A DNA stretch of 64,000 nt from a virus, in IMG/VR virus record IMGVR_UViG_3300030419_003252, positions 2,403 to 66,402 of that record, one strand, 5' to 3'. Position numbers and translations under genes: made by a program. This document shows, piece after piece, positions 1-8,029 of this stretch. The number at the start of each line of letters is the position of its first letter. Positions within the stretch are counted from its first letter, which is position 1. The notes beneath the pieces are model-generated. The model searched no databases and was not told where the DNA came from. It was given only the letters and a program-made list of their open reading frames with translations.

Positions 1-1
1 A

Positions 2-100
2 AAAGGATACATTGTTGTTGAAGTTTGCTACATACAGCAAGATTCAGCTCCTGGATATGCTGATATTGAACAGTATCTAACTAACCGTACTGTTTCTTAA
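2..100 (+). CDS. C-terminal end of a truncated gene, probably virion protein
   Basis: An open frame enters from the left edge and ends with TAA at 98-100. It encodes 32 visible residues ending in YLTNRTVS. No family is recognisable from so short a tail. Its position immediately ahead of a run of small structural-looking genes suggests a virion component, but this is inference from context. Confidence 0.6.
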   Translation, partial: KGYIVVEVCYIQQDSAPGYADIEQYLTNRTVS

Positions 101-143
101 ATTCTGAGTTAAACTAGGATCAGAAAGTAACATTCTGGTCCTA

Positions 144-560
144 ATGACTACACTTTTTAAGCATAAAAAAACGGGTGCAAGAGTTAAGGTTATAAGTGAA
201 ATAGACAATGGCGACTGTTTTATGGTGGAAGATCAGGACAGTCGCTTATTTTATGCTTATAAACATGAACTAGAAAATGATCCTGAAGGAACTAAAAAAG
301 TAAAAACATTACAGATTAAAGATAAGGCTGCTAAAGAGGAACCTCGTGATTTTCCACCAGACATGAGATTAAATATAAATGGAGCTACACCTCAAATGAT
401 TGCTGATCATATTAAAGGAATTGGTCTTAAAACTGCTCGTGAAATTAAAGATCTTCAAATGTCACTATCGGGTGAAAAGTTCAATAATTTAGAGCAATTA
501 AGAGACATAAAAAGAGTAGATTGGGATTCTGTTTTAGCAGCTGATTTAATCCGAGTATAA
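144..560 (+). CDS. small protein with C-terminal helix-hairpin-helix
   Basis: 138 residues. The N-terminal two thirds is a charged, beta-rich domain of unknown family. The C-terminal segment (about residues 80-138) contains an ATPQMIADHIKGIGLKTARE pattern, where the GIG hairpin between two helices is typical of non-specific DNA-binding helix-hairpin-helix motifs as in ComEA-like proteins. It is the first complete gene in a rightward run of likely head or neck genes. A role in binding genome ends or packaging-complex DNA is possible but inferred; it could equally be a structural adaptor. Confidence 0.7.
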   Translation: MTTLFKHKKTGARVKVISEIDNGDCFMVEDQDSRLFYAYKHELENDPEGTKKVKTLQIKDKAAKEEPRDFPPDMRLNINGATPQMIADHIKGIGLKTAREIKDLQMSLSGEKFNNLEQLRDIKRVDWDSVLAADLIRV

Positions 561-583
561 TTTAAGTAATAAGCATTTTTATT

Positions 584-1045
584 GTGCAACTATCTGACTT
601 CGATAAAAGTAGGGTCAGGTATCACCTGGGCTATTTTACTGTTTCTGTTCCAGCTGGTGATTATGCCAGATTGGAAGAGGCAATGAATACTGTTCCAGAT
701 TCTTATTTTTATGACAAGATTGCTGTTCAATTAGGACGTTGTGATACCGCTGAAAAGAAAACTGAAGTAGCAACTTCTCCATCGACACGATTAGAAAGTA
801 TTGCTGGTGACGTTGATAGAACAATTAAATCTAGTAATGCTCAAGAAGCATTAAAGGTTTGGGACGATATTTATCTTTATGAAACAAATAGGCTTGCTGC
901 TATTTTGTATGTACCTAATTTCAAAGATCCCGAACAAGCTAGATACAGATACGATAGATCTGGAGCAGAATTTATTCAATCATTACCAGGCCCAGCTGAT
1001 ACAGCAGTAGGTTCTAGAATTGTATTATCGGAGGCTTGGCGATGA
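584..1045 (+). CDS. hypothetical, probable head/neck protein
   Basis: 153 residues starting at GTG 584 and ending in ATGA overlap with the next gene at 1042. Composition is mixed alpha/beta with no signal peptide or membrane segment. I do not recognise a family. Size and position between small virion-like genes fit a head-completion or connector protein, but nothing in the sequence proves it. Confidence 0.7.
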   Translation: MQLSDFDKSRVRYHLGYFTVSVPAGDYARLEEAMNTVPDSYFYDKIAVQLGRCDTAEKKTEVATSPSTRLESIAGDVDRTIKSSNAQEALKVWDDIYLYETNRLAAILYVPNFKDPEQARYRYDRSGAEFIQSLPGPADTAVGSRIVLSEAWR

Positions 1046-1347
1046 CATACGGTAAACGATTAGGTTCAGGTTGGACTCCATCAACTATTCAAGATGTATG
1101 GGGAGGATATCTCCCTGGAGATTACATCAACGCTGGTAAAAGTGATATTCCATTCGCTAGTAAATGGGCAATGGATAAAAGGTGGGGTAAAGTATTTAGT
1201 TCAGAAGACCCTTTTGCTTCAAAATCTCCAGATATGTTTCAACGATTTATGCAATTACAAAAAAATCCAGAGAAATTAGTTAATGATGAAATAAATCGAT
1301 ATTCTCCTGAATTTATTAGAACTGCAAGTCAGATGGGTATTAACTAA
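1042..1347 (+). CDS. hypothetical, probable virion protein
   Basis: 101 residues from ATG 1042, which overlaps the upstream stop (ATGA). An in-frame TTG at 1036 exists, but the overlapping ATG is the better start. Rich in Trp, Gly and Pro in the N-terminal half with a helical C-terminus. No family recognised. It is translationally coupled to both neighbours, consistent with a stoichiometric structural operon. Confidence 0.7.
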   Translation: MTYGKRLGSGWTPSTIQDVWGGYLPGDYINAGKSDIPFASKWAMDKRWGKVFSSEDPFASKSPDMFQRFMQLQKNPEKLVNDEINRYSPEFIRTASQMGIN

Positions 1348-1487
1348 TGCCTATTATTCAATTAGCTGGAAGAGTTCCTTGGGGACAACTTTTACATGAT
1401 GATTTAACTAAAAGAGAAGAGGCTGAGAAGAGACATATTCTTAAAGAAGGAAGAGATGCAGAAGAAGACTTTAGAAGAAAGCATTAA
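1347..1487 (+). CDS. 46-residue coiled, charged protein
   Basis: Small gene whose ATG overlaps the previous stop (TAATG). The product begins MPIIQLAGRVPWGQL, then becomes a highly charged helix (KREEAEKRH, EGRDAEEDFRRKH). The helix would form a short coiled coil. The overlap and the clean codon pattern argue that it is real. Function unknown; a small virion assembly factor is plausible. Confidence 0.65.
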   Translation: MPIIQLAGRVPWGQLLHDDLTKREEAEKRHILKEGRDAEEDFRRKH

Positions 1488-1524
1488 CAGAGCCTATAAT
1501 TAAAGAAAATTAGTGTGAATAAAA

Positions 1525-2322
1525 GTGTCATCAACCTCTACTAATAAACAACCCCTATTAGTTGATCGTCCACTATTTGATTCAGTTAGAATAACAACTC
1601 AGACAGTTGGTCAAGAATCAAGTAATACTTTATTTGTTCAAGGTGGACAAGCTCCTTCCATCCTTGTTGATATGGACGCAGCTTTAAGTGAAGATAATAA
1701 TAATGGAGGAGTAATTGATTCAATACAAATTACTAGAAATGATAAGTATAGAGGTAATGATTACGTATTAGATTCCACCACATCAGGAACAGCTTCATCT
1801 TTTATTAGTGGACAAATTATTTATGCTAAAGATTCTCAGCAATCTGCAGTAACAGCTGTTAAAAACGCAGGTAATAAATATTATAAATTTATTGGATCAA
1901 CTCCTGTAACAGGTTTAATTAGTGCTTTTGATTTTACTAATACAGCTACAACAACTGGTTATACAGATTTAGGTCTTGTACGTGGCAAACAACCCGAAGT
2001 AACTTTTGTTTTCTATCAAACAAGAGGAACTACAACACCTATTCCTGCATCTGGTGATTACAACATTCTTTTCTCTAAAACAGTACCTGCTGAAACTACT
2101 GTTTGTGATTGCTCAGATGTAATGCCTCATTTGGCTACTCCAGGAATACATGCTTCTTTTGCTACTTCAACTGGAGATTCAAGAGCAGGATTACCTGTAA
2201 GAAACAGAGGTATTTATTTAGAACGTGGTGATCGTTTATATGTAGGTGTTTATGCAGAAGGAAATAATACCGCTGGTTATGCTGCTGGTGCAAACATAAC
2301 TGCTCAAGGCGGTTTCTTCTAA
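1525..2322 (+). CDS. probable virion structural (capsid decoration-like) protein
   Basis: 265 residues starting with GTG 1525. The sequence is Ser/Thr/Gly-rich and predicted almost all beta, with no signal peptide. Its C-terminal part (GIYLERGDRLYVGVYAEGNN and following) resembles surface-exposed jelly-roll or receptor-type virion proteins of marine phages. The call as a structural protein rests on composition and neighbourhood, not on a recognised family. Confidence 0.6.
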   Translation: MSSTSTNKQPLLVDRPLFDSVRITTQTVGQESSNTLFVQGGQAPSILVDMDAALSEDNNNGGVIDSIQITRNDKYRGNDYVLDSTTSGTASSFISGQIIYAKDSQQSAVTAVKNAGNKYYKFIGSTPVTGLISAFDFTNTATTTGYTDLGLVRGKQPEVTFVFYQTRGTTTPIPASGDYNILFSKTVPAETTVCDCSDVMPHLATPGIHASFATSTGDSRAGLPVRNRGIYLERGDRLYVGVYAEGNNTAGYAAGANITAQGGFF

Positions 2323-2349
2323 TATCTTTAATAGGATTCCTAAAAAACT

Positions 2350-3060
2350 TTGAGACGATACATTTTTGATGTTGATGGAACGTTGACTCCTAGTCGACAA
2401 AAAATCGACCCAAATTTTGCTGATTTCTTTTTACGTTTTATCTCTAATCATTATGTCTATTTAGTTACTGGAAGTAACCGTAAGAAAACTATCGAACAAA
2501 TAACAGAATCAATTTATAACACATGTAAAAAAGTCTATAACTGTTCAGGTAATGATGTGTATGAAGGTAAAAGAAATATTTATAGATCAAATTGGAAAAT
2601 ACCAAATGATTTAAAACAATTTTTACTTGATGAATTAGCTTTTAGTACTTTCCCTGTGAGATGTGGTTGTCATATAGAAGAAAGACCAGGAGGAATAAAT
2701 TTTAGTATTTTAGGTAGAAGAAAAGTTATAGATTTACGTGAAAGACAAGATTATGTTGAATGGGATTTAATGACCAATGAAAGAAAAGATATTGCAGAAA
2801 GAATTAAAGATAATTTCCCAGATCTTTCTGTACAGATTGGAGGAGAAACAGGATTAGATATAACACCAAAAGGAAAAGATAAAAGTCAGATCCTAAAAGA
2901 CTTTAAGAATGAAGATGAATTATATTTTTATGGAGATATGATGAAAGAAGGTCAAAATGATTATCTTTTAGCACAAGCAGTATTAAATAAAAAAGGTTCT
3001 GTTTATGCCGTTAAAGATTACAAAGAGACATGGGATTTATTAGAACAATATGAGTTATGA
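2350..3060 (+). CDS. HAD-superfamily phosphomannomutase-like phosphatase
   Basis: 236 residues, start TTG 2350. The N-terminus carries the HAD nucleophile motif FDVDGTLTPSRQ, which matches eukaryotic-type phosphomannomutases, where two aspartates act as nucleophile and acid/base. VTGSNRKKT is the expected motif II region, and GLDITPKGKDKSQIL corresponds to the lysine/metal-binding C-terminal motifs. PMM interconverts mannose-6-P and mannose-1-P; a simple sugar phosphatase is the main alternative. It overlaps the next gene by four bases within a structural operon, an odd place for a sugar enzyme unless virion glycans are made. Confidence 0.75.
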   Translation: MRRYIFDVDGTLTPSRQKIDPNFADFFLRFISNHYVYLVTGSNRKKTIEQITESIYNTCKKVYNCSGNDVYEGKRNIYRSNWKIPNDLKQFLLDELAFSTFPVRCGCHIEERPGGINFSILGRRKVIDLRERQDYVEWDLMTNERKDIAERIKDNFPDLSVQIGGETGLDITPKGKDKSQILKDFKNEDELYFYGDMMKEGQNDYLLAQAVLNKKGSVYAVKDYKETWDLLEQYEL

Positions 3061-4592
3061 GCTTTGGATCTTTTTCAACCTTTGATAAAAAATATAAAGG
3101 TGATTCTTACAAATTTAAACCAATTACAAATGAATTTGGAGGTAGTAGTCCTGAATCATTATATACAGTTAACAGAGAATCATGTTGGGCTAGATGGAGA
3201 AGAGGATTTGAATTAGCTACAGCATCGTTATATCACAACTCATTTGATTATCCCTTTAAGTATCGTATTCCACTTCCTACAGGCGTTCCTGGAGCCTCTG
3301 GAAACGCTCCTGCTATTCCAGGTGTATTTAGAGGTTTTCCTACAAAGAATAAAGAATTAGGAGTCCATTGGGCAGGTGTACGTGTAGCAGGTAGTCTTCG
3401 ATTTGATAATGTCTTAGATACTAATAGTGTTCGAGCATCTATTGCTTCAGTAACAGAAGATAATGAATTTTGGTATGTACAGCTTGCAGGAACTTGGAGT
3501 TCAACTAATCCTCTACCAGCTCCTTTATTTATTCCTATTGCAGGTACAGATGGAATTAAACCTACTAATGGTGAGGTAATAGAAGATCGGATTATTGAAC
3601 CTGAAGGAGTTCCAATTAATAGGGGAACAATTAATCCAAATACACAAACTCGATATGGTTATGTACAAGCAGTTTTAGTTGATGTCAATCCAAATACAGG
3701 TTTATTAAAACTTAGAAAACGTGGTTCTGTTGAAGCAACTCCTGACCAAATATTAGTTACACCAGCAACTAGACCTCCAAATATAGGTCGTTATTTTATG
3801 ACAGGTACTCGGTACTATTGCACTTGTCAGGATTTCACTCGTCGTCAATACGCTTATATATCATCCTTGGGTCAAAGGTCAGGTCCAAGATTTCCAAAAA
3901 CAGGAGTAGCAACATTAAAACCTGGACGTTACGAAGTTATGACCGAAGCAGGTAAAGTTGCTAACCAAGCAATGACTAATGCTTTAACTAATAGGCAATT
4001 AGAAATTGTTGCTCCTGCTGTTGAATATGAAATACCTCCAACAACTGCAGCTACAAGTAGTACGGTATTAGGAGCTACTAGAGATAACCCAGGTGTATTT
4101 AGTGACTTTGGTGGTGTATATCTAAGAAGTGGAGCTGATCCTTCTCTTCCAGGAGCAAGATCTGAAGGCTTACCTGATTTTGAAGATTACAAAGCAAAAG
4201 ATAATGTCATTACATCTTTGACTGATAGATGGAGTCCAACATTAGATGAATTCAGATATTGTAAACATATTTATTCAATGAAATATGAAGAAGGTGTATT
4301 TCCTCCAGAACCATCTGATATACCTGTTGAAATTAATGATATTGTTGCGTGGGAACAAAAACTTGTAGATCAAGTTGAAAAAGATCAACAAGGAGCTGCA
4401 GCAAATATTAATCGGTATGGATTAGCTTATATGGATATACCTCCATTTAATTGTCAATCACCAATGATGGTTCAGATGATGCAAAAGTTATTTAATATTC
4501 CTTCTACTTTTGTAAGACTACAAAATTTCACTATGTATGATAAAGCTGGAAGAGCATATACACCATCACAAGGAGGAACACCTACAACATGA
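3057..4592 (+). CDS. large probable virion structural protein
   Basis: 511 residues; ATG overlaps the upstream stop (ATGA). No signal peptide or membrane segment. A cysteine-containing stretch (YYCTCQDFTRRQYAYI) and two more Cys near the C-terminus could bind a metal or form disulphides. Proline/glycine-rich loops and beta content are typical of a phage tail or baseplate component. I do not recognise a family. It is co-translated with the 76-residue gene that follows. Confidence 0.65.
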   Translation: MSFGSFSTFDKKYKGDSYKFKPITNEFGGSSPESLYTVNRESCWARWRRGFELATASLYHNSFDYPFKYRIPLPTGVPGASGNAPAIPGVFRGFPTKNKELGVHWAGVRVAGSLRFDNVLDTNSVRASIASVTEDNEFWYVQLAGTWSSTNPLPAPLFIPIAGTDGIKPTNGEVIEDRIIEPEGVPINRGTINPNTQTRYGYVQAVLVDVNPNTGLLKLRKRGSVEATPDQILVTPATRPPNIGRYFMTGTRYYCTCQDFTRRQYAYISSLGQRSGPRFPKTGVATLKPGRYEVMTEAGKVANQAMTNALTNRQLEIVAPAVEYEIPPTTAATSSTVLGATRDNPGVFSDFGGVYLRSGADPSLPGARSEGLPDFEDYKAKDNVITSLTDRWSPTLDEFRYCKHIYSMKYEEGVFPPEPSDIPVEINDIVAWEQKLVDQVEKDQQGAAANINRYGLAYMDIPPFNCQSPMMVQMMQKLFNIPSTFVRLQNFTMYDKAGRAYTPSQGGTPTT

Positions 4593-4819
4593 CTGAACCT
4601 AAATTTGGTGATATTGTTGATACTAATTTCATCTATTCTGAACAACAAAGAACAGTAAGAAAGTTTGGAGATAGTGAAGTACAAATTAGTGGTCAACCAG
4701 CTACATATCATGCAGGAGATGTTGTACATATGCCTTATAAATCTACAGAAACATCAACAATAGAAGCAATAGGATTAGCGTGGTCTGGTTTTGCAAATGG
4801 TATAAATCCTGCCGATTAA
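4589..4819 (+). CDS. small hypothetical virion-operon protein
   Basis: 76 residues, overlapping the upstream gene by four bases (ATGA). It is soluble and acidic, contains beta segments, and ends GINPAD. It is the last gene before the psbA cassette, and the hairpin at 4844-4862 follows its stop. Its function is unknown; tight coupling suggests it assists or joins the 511-residue protein. Confidence 0.65.
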   Translation: MTEPKFGDIVDTNFIYSEQQRTVRKFGDSEVQISGQPATYHAGDVVHMPYKSTETSTIEAIGLAWSGFANGINPAD

Positions 4820-4843
4820 ATTATTAATTGTATAGTTATATTA

Positions 4844-4862
4844 AGCCTTTTGTTGAAAGGCT
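4844..4862 (+). promoter_or_regulatory. hairpin between virion operon and psbA
   Basis: A perfect 7-bp stem AGCCTTT/AAAGGCT with loop TGTTG lies 24 bases before the psbA ATG. No T-tract follows, so it is not a textbook intrinsic terminator. It may instead be a psbA 5-prime-UTR stem; structured psbA leaders (PhotoRC type) are known in marine cyanobacteria and phages, but I cannot match this to that consensus. Confidence 0.5.
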
Positions 4863-4886
4863 AACAAACGTCCTTATATTAATTAA

Positions 4887-5972
4887 ATGGCTACTGCTAT
4901 AGAAGTCAGGGAGCGAAGTTCCCTGTCAGGCTGGCCTGAGTTTTGTGAGTGGGTTACATCTACAAATAACCGTATCTACGTCGGTTGGTTTGGAGTATTA
5001 ATGATCCCTTGCTTGCTAACAGCAGCCACTTGTTTCATAATTGCGTTCATCGCTGCCCCACCCGTAGATATTGATGGAATTAGAGAACCAGTTGCAGGAT
5101 CATTCCTGTACGGAAACAACATCATATCTGGAGCAATCGTCCCATCATCTAACGCAATCGGTCTTCACTTCTACCCAATCTGGGAAGCTGCAACCCTCGA
5201 CGAGTGGTTGTATAACGGAGGACCATATCAACTCATTGTGTTCCACTTTCTCATCGGTATCAGTGCTTACATGGGACGCCAATGGGAACTTAGTTATCGA
5301 CTAGGGATGAGGCCCTGGATCTGTGTTGCTTACTCCGCACCAGTCTCAGCCGCTTTCGCTGTCTTCTTGGTCTATCCTTTCGGACAAGGATCATTCAGTG
5401 ACGGTATGCCTCTCGGCATTTCAGGTACATTCAACTTTATGTTTGTCTTTCAGGCGGAACATAATATCCTCATGCATCCATTCCACATGGCTGGCGTGGC
5501 GGGTATGTTTGGTGGTGCCTTGTTTAGTGCTATGCATGGTTCACTTGTCACATCTTCACTTATCCGTGAAACCACAGAGAATGAGTCTCAGAACTATGGA
5601 TACAAATTCGGACAAGAAGAAGAGACGTATAACATCGTCGCAGCCCATGGCTACTTCGGACGTCTTATCTTCCAATACGCCTCCTTTAACAACTCTCGTA
5701 GTTTACATTTCTTTCTTGCTTCTTGGCCTGTTATTTGCATATGGCTCACCTCAATGGGTATATGCACCATGGCATTCAACTTGAATGGATTCAACTTCAA
5801 CCAATCAGTTGTTGATAGCTCAGGTAAAGTTGTACCAACATGGGGAGACGTTCTTAATAGAGCAAACCTTGGTATGGAAGTAATGCACGAGCGTAATGCT
5901 CACAACTTCCCACTTGATCTAGCAGTTGCTGGGACTAGTGAAGTTGCACTTGTTACTCCTGCCATAGGATAA
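4887..5972 (+). CDS. psbA: photosystem II reaction-centre protein D1
   Basis: 361 residues, full length, near-identical in pattern to cyanobacterial D1. It binds the P680 pigments, Q-B and the manganese cluster in the thylakoid. Visible landmarks are [20 protein letters not shown] at the N-terminus, [13 protein letters not shown] in the middle, and [17 protein letters not shown], where the His-Glu, His and Asp manganese ligands and the processing Ala are intact. The position equivalent to residue 130 is Gln ([12 protein letters not shown]), the D1:1-like state. Base composition is visibly less AT-rich than neighbouring phage genes, consistent with host origin. Expected role: replacing photodamaged D1 during infection. 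A terminator follows at 6062. Confidence 0.99.
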   Translation: MATAIEVRERSSLSGWPEFCEWVTSTNNRIYVGWFGVLMIPCLLTAATCFIIAFIAAPPVDIDGIREPVAGSFLYGNNIISGAIVPSSNAIGLHFYPIWEAATLDEWLYNGGPYQLIVFHFLIGISAYMGRQWELSYRLGMRPWICVAYSAPVSAAFAVFLVYPFGQGSFSDGMPLGISGTFNFMFVFQAEHNILMHPFHMAGVAGMFGGALFSAMHGSLVTSSLIRETTENESQNYGYKFGQEEETYNIVAAHGYFGRLIFQYASFNNSRSLHFFLASWPVICIWLTSMGICTMAFNLNGFNFNQSVVDSSGKVVPTWGDVLNRANLGMEVMHERNAHNFPLDLAVAGTSEVALVTPAIG

Positions 5973-6046
5973 TGGAATTGCTAATTATCTTTGCTGCCAT
6001 AAGTGGTACAGCATTCGGTGCATATAAAATGACACCTAAAAGCTGA
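5972..6046 (+). CDS. 24-residue membrane peptide coupled to psbA
   Basis: The ATG overlaps the psbA stop (TAATG). The peptide [20 protein letters not shown] ends with TPKS and is a single hydrophobic helix with a polar tail. The overlap means every ribosome finishing D1 could reinitiate here. It is too short to assign. A small photosystem subunit mimic or an assembly helper is possible; chance is the alternative. Confidence 0.5.
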   Translation: MELLIIFAAISGTAFGAYKMTPKS

Positions 6047-6061
6047 TAATTTAAAACACAT

Positions 6062-6091
6062 AAGCCTCTCTAAACGGGAGGCTTTTCTTTT
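6062..6091 (+). terminator. intrinsic terminator after psbA
   Basis: Stem AAGCCTC (6062-6068) / GAGGCTT (6078-6084) with a 9-base loop, followed by TTCTTTT. It ends the psbA transcript. Confidence 0.85.
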
Positions 6092-6131
6092 GGGAATCTT
6101 TTAATACAATAAATATACATACAATTTAAAT

Positions 6132-6338
6132 ATGGATAAAGACGACGTTAAAAAATTAATAGATCGTTCCATTGAAATTGCAATGGATAAGCATAATCGC
6201 AATGCCACAATCATTAGTGCAATCTTAGGTTTCTTTTGTTTAGCTGCTTTTGTGGATGGTCTATTTAGAATCCTTGGAAGAATTCCTCCTTTTTTAGGAT
6301 TAGATGTAAATATTATTCCTAGTCTTATAGGACAATGA
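6132..6338 (+). CDS. 68-residue single-span membrane protein
   Basis: A charged N-terminal helix (MDKDDVKKLIDRSIEIAMDK) is followed by a hydrophobic segment (ATIISAILGFFCLAAFVDGL) and a second weaker one. No known family. It is the first gene after the psbA terminator and overlaps the next peptide by four bases. Small membrane proteins of this kind are common beside photosynthesis genes in cyanophages; function unknown. Confidence 0.65.
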   Translation: MDKDDVKKLIDRSIEIAMDKHNRNATIISAILGFFCLAAFVDGLFRILGRIPPFLGLDVNIIPSLIGQ

Positions 6339-6436
6339 GTGAGTTTTCTTATGTGTTTGCATGGTCATATTTAACAGCATTTCTATTAGTATTAACTATC
6401 AAATTCATTATTGATACTAATACTGAAGATAATTAA
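6335..6436 (+). CDS. 33-residue single-span membrane peptide
   Basis: The ATG lies in an ATGA overlap with the previous stop. The product has a hydrophobic core (FAWSYLTAFLLVLTIKFII) and an acidic tail (DTNTEDN). Its size and single span resemble low-molecular-weight photosystem or cytochrome b6f subunits, but I see no specific match. The coupling with the 68-residue membrane protein suggests a pair. Confidence 0.55.
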   Translation: MSEFSYVFAWSYLTAFLLVLTIKFIIDTNTEDN

Positions 6437-6508
6437 ATAACTGTCTAATTAAGTATTTATATCCATTGTTTTAATGCTAGATTCAAACTTAATAATTAAT
6501 TGTTTAAA

Positions 6509-6880
6509 ATGATCAGATCATTTCTTAGCGTAGCTGCTGCAAGTGCTCTTGCTGTTCCTTCTGCTTTCGCTGGTGTATATGTCAATGTAGAAAATAATGG
6601 CTCATTCACAGGAAAAGATTTCACTACAGCAACTACAGACTTCCATGTCGGCTATGAGGGTGAAGTTGGTGCTCTTGGCTACTACATTCAAGGAGGACCA
6701 GCTGTGGTTCGCCCTGACGGTGCTGATGGTGATACAAGGATCTCTGGTAAAGTTGGCGGCAATTTTGCAGCAACTGAAAAGCTTGGCGTTTATGGCGAGC
6801 TTTCACTTTTAACCGCTGATTCTGATACAGATAACGACAACAGCTACGGTACAAAAGTAGGCGTTAAGTATTCATTCTAA
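6509..6880 (+). CDS. secreted outer-membrane-barrel-like protein
   Basis: 123 residues from ATG 6509 (a TTG at 6500 is less likely). The first 21 residues are a clear signal peptide ending in AFA. The mature part has alternating beta-strand pattern with glycine/aromatic pairs (VGYEGEVGALGYYIQGG), and the chain ends KVGVKYSF; a terminal Phe is typical of Bam-recognised outer-membrane beta-barrels. At about 100 residues it would be a very small barrel or one module of an oligomer. It could alter host surface permeability or block superinfection; both are speculation. Confidence 0.65.
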   Translation: MIRSFLSVAAASALAVPSAFAGVYVNVENNGSFTGKDFTTATTDFHVGYEGEVGALGYYIQGGPAVVRPDGADGDTRISGKVGGNFAATEKLGVYGELSLLTADSDTDNDNSYGTKVGVKYSF

Positions 6881-6955
6881 AACTGTACGGGCATCAGTAT
6901 AAATACCTAGATTAATTAAGCATAAGATACTATCAAGTATACATTTCTTAATACA

Positions 6956-7144
6956 ATGGTTACTAACGAAGCTGGTGGTCGTCAAAACATTTTTGGTAAA
7001 GAACCTAAAATCGCAGTTATGGAAGGAGAGGATTCTCTTTTTGAAGCAGCTGAAAAAGCCAACGGACGTTGGGCAATGATCGGTATCTTTGCAGCTTTAG
7101 GAACTTATGCAACAACTGGACAACTTATTCCAGGAATTTGGTAA
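6956..7144 (+). CDS. hli: high-light-inducible protein (Hli/HLIP)
   Basis: 62 residues. The C-terminal half holds the chlorophyll-binding helix EKANGRWAMIGIFAALGTYATTGQ, with the E-x-x-N-x-R-x-A-M signature of the LHC/Hlip family. Hlips sit in the thylakoid and dissipate excess energy or carry chlorophyll during photosystem II repair. With psbA it forms the usual cyanophage photoprotection pair. A strong terminator follows at 7175. Confidence 0.97.
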   Translation: MVTNEAGGRQNIFGKEPKIAVMEGEDSLFEAAEKANGRWAMIGIFAALGTYATTGQLIPGIW

Positions 7145-7174
7145 TCTGGTAGAATTTATTGGCTATTGAATTTG

Positions 7175-7206
7175 AACCCCTGTGTTGCACCACTGGGGTT
7201 TTTTAT
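7175..7206 (+). terminator. intrinsic terminator after hli
   Basis: Stem AACCCC/GGGGTT, extended inside by TGTG/CAC pairs, followed by a run of T (TTTTTTATT). It separates the photosynthesis cassette from the next region. The rest of 7207-7337 is AT-rich with no clear gene. Confidence 0.9.
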
Positions 7207-7337
7207 TGTTTACATATAGATATATTAGATATTGTTATAATTGTTAAAGAACTTTAAGACATATTAAAAACTGACATGCAACACTTCTCATTTAAAACAA
7301 TTGTTGTATATGGTTTTAATAAGTCAGCTTTTCAATT

Positions 7338-7718
7338 ATGGAACACAAAGTCCCAGATGATCAGCAGATTGTAGAGGAATACTTCGATCTTGCTACACGT
7401 CAAAAGACGAAAAATTGTTCTTGGCTTTATGGTATGGTTGCAACTTACGGGTTAACACCTAATCAATTAGAAGGATTCAGTTGGAATAAGGATTATTCAA
7501 TCAAAGTAAAAGATAAAAAAAGATCTATTAAACCTTTACATCCACAATGGACTGTATTATTTAATCTAAAACAAAAACAGTCCTGTGAAGAACAAGACTG
7601 TTTTAAATACAATGAGTTGAAAATACAAGAATTACTTCAAGCTCATAAAATACGAAGAAAATTTTACAGGCAATCTAAGCTAAGACGGGCAAGCCTTTTT
7701 CCTGCAGTTGCCGCCTAA
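7338..7718 (+). CDS. possible truncated tyrosine recombinase-like protein
   Basis: 126 residues. The segment SWLYGMVATYGLTPNQLEGF, followed by short beta strands and PLHPQWTVLF, resembles the first part of the catalytic core of cyanobacterial tyrosine recombinases (the region around the first catalytic Arg, which is replaced here). No downstream H-x-x-R or catalytic Tyr is present, so any recombinase would be a fragment. The gene converges on, and overlaps by 44 bases, an excisionase-like gene. An unrelated small DNA-binding protein is the main alternative. Confidence 0.45.
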   Translation: MEHKVPDDQQIVEEYFDLATRQKTKNCSWLYGMVATYGLTPNQLEGFSWNKDYSIKVKDKKRSIKPLHPQWTVLFNLKQKQSCEEQDCFKYNELKIQELLQAHKIRRKFYRQSKLRRASLFPAVAA

Positions 7719-7890
7719 TTTTGTTTACATTCCATCTAAAGCTATTACGAGAACGGGTTTCAGGGAAAGCAGCGTAATGTGGACCTAACTTTAAAGTGCC
7801 ATCATCTCTATATCTAAATAGAGTTTCACGATCAAGTCCAAGTGCTTCTTGTGCTCGACGAGTAATGACCCATCCCTTTGCTTTTGCCAT
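7675..7890 (-). CDS. excisionase-like helix-turn-helix protein
   Basis: 71 residues. The pattern ITRRAQEALGLDRETLFRYR followed by DDGTLKLGPHYAAFPETRSR and RWNVNKIRRQL fits a MerR/Xis-type winged helix-turn-helix as found in small picocyanobacterial DNA-binding and excision proteins. It reads leftward and overlaps the 3-prime end of the possible recombinase fragment. It could be an excisionase, a repressor or another regulator. Its divergent upstream region is 7891-8029. Confidence 0.6.
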   Translation of the reverse strand: MAKAKGWVITRRAQEALGLDRETLFRYRDDGTLKLGPHYAAFPETRSRNSFRWNVNKIRRQLQEKGLPVLA

Positions 7891-8029
7891 GTGAGGAAAA
7901 CAAAATTTAATACTTGTTTACGCTATTTAACATAAAAAATCTGTCAAGCAGCTTAATAGTTTTTTTATCTTTTGATTTTTTAAGTCTTAAGCGAGGTGAA
8001 ATTAAAATTAGATAACAGCAAATTTATGT
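7891..8029. promoter_or_regulatory. divergent intergenic region
   Basis: 139 AT-rich bases between the leftward excisionase-like gene and the rightward HNH gene. It must hold leaders for both directions. I see T-tracts and AT-rich stretches but no convincing minus-35/minus-10 pair, so only the position supports a promoter. Confidence 0.35.

Noticed and set aside
5071-5784. Additional frames within psbA
   Set aside because: D1 is complete and certain; there is no intron or interruption, and these are shadows.
6597-6854. Open frames overlapping the outer-membrane-like gene on both strands
   Set aside because: The signal peptide and terminal Phe pattern support only the 6509-6880 frame.
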